Source of the DNA: Campylobacterales bacterium
Lineage (GTDB): Bacteria; Campylobacterota; Campylobacteria; Campylobacterales; Sulfurospirillaceae
DNA: 64,000 bases
Assembly: GCA_016930915.1 (NCBI GenBank)
Contig: JAFGFU010000015.1
Span: forward strand, 1 to 64,000
Direction of reading: 5' to 3'
The notes under the pieces are model-generated. The model was not told the origin of the DNA, ran no database searches, and saw nothing but the letters and a program-made list of their open reading frames with translations. The translations under genes and the position numbers were made by a program. This document shows, one piece after another, positions 62,300 to 64,000 of this stretch. Numbering within the stretch: the first letter of the stretch is position 1; each line of letters opens with the position of its first letter.

Positions 62300-64000
62300 C
62301 TATTGCTCTTTTTTTGTATACCCAAAAGGTTTAAAAAGCAACACCAAAAGCGGTGAAAAAAGCAAATCTGAAACAATGGCTGTCATCAACACAATCACCG
62401 TTAAAAGCCCAAAAATCATCGTTGGAATAAAGTTGGATGTCACCATGACCAAAAAGCCTACAATGGTGGCAAGTGAGTAGTAAAACATCCCAAACGCAAT
62501 ACTTCCATGGGCTCTGTGCATGGATGCGACGTAATTGCCATCAAGAGCAAGTTCTTCTCTAAAGCGGTAGTAGTAGTGAATGGTATTGTCCACCGTAATG
62601 CCAAGCGCAATGGAGGCTATGGTAATGCTCATCATATCCAAAGGAATGTTAAACACCCCCATAATGCCAAAAATGACACTCACAGGTACCATATTAACCG
62701 TCATCGCCAACAACGCTACTTTAAGGGAGCGAAATAAAAACAGAAACATTGAACCTAAGCTTAATACCGCTAAACCTAGCGTTGATATTTGTGAAGAAAA
62801 GAGCGATTGGAGCATATTGTTATAGAGCACCATCATTCCCACCAACTGATAATCCTCTTGTGGCAAACCTACTTTTGTCTCTAATTCATTTTGAATTTTT
62901 TCCAAAAGTTCTGAGCGTCTTAAATGTGGATTAGAATCCACCATGCGCACCACAAAACGTGCCTCATCGTGCTCTATGTTCACATAAGGCGTTAAAATGA
63001 CTTTTTTATAGACCTCAGGAAGCTCATTGTAAAGCAGTGCCAACTCAAAGGTGTCAAAATCTTTACCCTCTTTTAAAATGCGCCCTACTTTGGAGAGTGT
63101 ACCCAAAGAGGAGACGTTGCCCACTTCTGGCAAAGACTCTAAATAATCATGCACCTTTAAAATGGTCTGCATTTTTTGCGCGGTAAACCAGTACTGAGCT
63201 TCAGCGTTTTTCTCTTCAAATTCGGCTTCAAACTCATCAAGCACACCCTTGTCTTTGCCTTGTGCAACATCCACTTTAGGCAGACGTACGACAATTTCAA
63301 GCGGCGTGGTTCCGCCTAGTTCATTGTCGATTTTTTGCATCCCTTTGTAAATTTCCGTGCTCTCTTTAAAATAGTTAATAAAACTGTTCTCCACCACCAA
63401 ACGGCTCACCCCAAAAAGGCTAAACAGCGCAATAAGCACCACCACACTTAAAATAACCCCACGGCGTTTTTCAACAATGCATGCAAAGGTGGCATTTAAG
63501 GTAAAGGCATTATCAAAAATCATCACAGGCGCCTTTTTCTCCAACAGCATCAGCATGGAAGGAAAGAGTAAATAGGTCACAATTAAAGAGACACTCACCC
63601 CAATGTTCATCATATTTCCAAGGTCAATAATAGGCACAATATCACAGGTCATTAAAGAGCCAAATCCCGCCACAGAGGTTAAAATAACAAAAACAGAGGG
63701 AACACTCATACGTTTTAAAGTCACACCAATCAACTCTTGTTGCGTAAAGTGTGGATAAACCTGATACTCTTCTCTGTAACACACAATTAAATGAATCACC
63801 AAAGAGAGCGTGGTAATGAGTTGCATCGCAATGTAATTGGACGAAATCACCGTAATCTCTAAGCCCAAAAGAGCGTTGATACCCACGGTGATGACCACCG
63901 CACTAAAGGAAGCAACAATAGGCAAAACCACAAAGCGCACTTGCCTAAAAATAACCCATAAGATAAGAATCATAATAAGTAAAATGGCAATGCCATAATT
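62300..64000 (-). CDS. RND superfamily exporter (MMPL/SSD type), 5' part outside the window
   Basis: The frame is open to the right edge, so the protein is partial; 566 residues are visible. Two membrane blocks (upper: VSSNYIAMQLITTLSLVIHLIV, FVILTSVAGFGSLMT, VTYLLFPSMLMLLE; lower: VPVSVIFGIMGVFNIPLDMM, IALGITVDNTIHYYYRFREE, SLATIVGFLVMVTSNFIPTMI) flank a periplasmic domain. The motif GITVDNTIHYYYR is typical of the MMPL-like RND group with a sterol-sensing-like core, often linked to lipid or hopanoid export. The window ends within its first half. Confidence 0.85.
   Translation of the reverse strand, partial: NYGIAILLIMILILWVIFRQVRFVVLPIVASFSAVVITVGINALLGLEITVISSNYIAMQLITTLSLVIHLIVCYREEYQVYPHFTQQELIGVTLKRMSVPSVFVILTSVAGFGSLMTCDIVPIIDLGNMMNIGVSVSLIVTYLLFPSMLMLLEKKAPVMIFDNAFTLNATFACIVEKRRGVILSVVVLIALFSLFGVSRLVVENSFINYFKESTEIYKGMQKIDNELGGTTPLEIVVRLPKVDVAQGKDKGVLDEFEAEFEEKNAEAQYWFTAQKMQTILKVHDYLESLPEVGNVSSLGTLSKVGRILKEGKDFDTFELALLYNELPEVYKKVILTPYVNIEHDEARFVVRMVDSNPHLRRSELLEKIQNELETKVGLPQEDYQLVGMMVLYNNMLQSLFSSQISTLGLAVLSLGSMFLFLFRSLKVALLAMTVNMVPVSVIFGIMGVFNIPLDMMSITIASIALGITVDNTIHYYYRFREELALDGNYVASMHRAHGSIAFGMFYYSLATIVGFLVMVTSNFIPTMIFGLLTVIVLMTAIVSDLLFSPLLVLLFKPFGYTKKEQ

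Noticed and set aside
1-64000. CRISPR array made of the TTTACATGTAAA copies
   Set aside because: Spacing is irregular and large, copies lie in coding sequence, the repeat is too short and no cas gene is present.
1-64000. tRNA or rRNA genes
   Set aside because: The short intergenic gaps were read on both strands and no tRNA arm pattern or rRNA core sequence was recognised.

Overview
The window looks like an AT-rich chromosomal segment of a Campylobacterota (Epsilonproteobacteria) member, most probably Sulfurospirillum or a close relative. Supporting signs are the gene order ispDF / HP1021-type orphan regulator / ATP-sulfurylase-like gene / pgpA, also found in Campylobacter and Helicobacter; an aminofutalosine synthase (futalosine route to menaquinone); the epsilon-type DapD; a Csd4/Pgp1-type cell-shape carboxypeptidase; an Hcp-like Sel1 protein; and a DUF4492-cydAB operon. 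The genus is an inference. No rRNA, tRNA, CRISPR array, phage or intact insertion sequence was seen, and no gene-free stretch exceeds 300 bases.

Layout. 1-2.5 kb: minus-strand operon of a glutamine amidotransferase (pabA/trpG), a GT39-like membrane protein and a prepilin-like protein. 2.7-4.5 kb: sensor kinase with a degenerate receiver and an Hpt domain. 4.5-10 kb (minus): MFS transporter, purine phosphoribosyltransferase, purine permease, mqnE and a lone trpB. 10-18.3 kb (plus): glnD, glmS, a radical SAM gene, a HIT gene, csd4-like peptidase and a frameshifted EAL-HDOD gene. 18.4-21.3 kb (minus): AEC transporter, SUI1-like protein and an ABC-F ATPase. 21.4-26.3 kb: GGDEF-EAL protein followed by a GH17-GT2 beta-glucan synthase. 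26.5-29.6 kb: aldehyde:ferredoxin oxidoreductase (AOR) with two ubiquitin-like proteins and an E1-like enzyme. 29.7-38.6 kb: GGDEF protein, zinc-ribbon protein, dapD, mrp, the ispDF-HP1021-like-sat-like-pgpA operon, yceI and an IMPACT-family gene. 38.7-42.8 kb (minus): six-gene molybdate/tungstate uptake operon with two binding proteins and two permeases but one ATPase. 43-50.4 kb: D,D-carboxypeptidase, proC and a tripartite RND efflux operon. 50.4-57.3 kb: DUF155 and DUF2798 proteins, MscS channel, receiver-PAS protein, the cydAB operon with an unlisted 33-residue small protein, and a cytochrome c. 57.2-64 kb: P-type ATPase, Sel1 protein, AraC regulator, LysE exporter and an RND exporter cut by the window end.

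Links between genes: the molybdate/tungstate uptake operon could feed the AOR, whose neighbours look like sulfur-carrier and adenylating proteins for the pterin cofactor. The c-di-GMP protein upstream of the glucan synthase suggests second-messenger control of an exopolysaccharide. GlnD and GlmS sit in one nitrogen/amino-sugar operon.

The strongest unexplained signal is a palindrome, TTTACATGTAAA. Its 10-base core TTACATGTAA occurs 31 times in 64 kb, where base composition predicts well under one copy. It lies in genes and between genes alike and leaves Leu-His-Val-Lys or Thr-Cys-Lys footprints in unrelated proteins. It behaves like a highly iterated palindrome (compare HIP1 of cyanobacteria). 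A second novelty is a small family of MITE-like elements with terminal repeats of the form GACTTCTTGCATAACCC.
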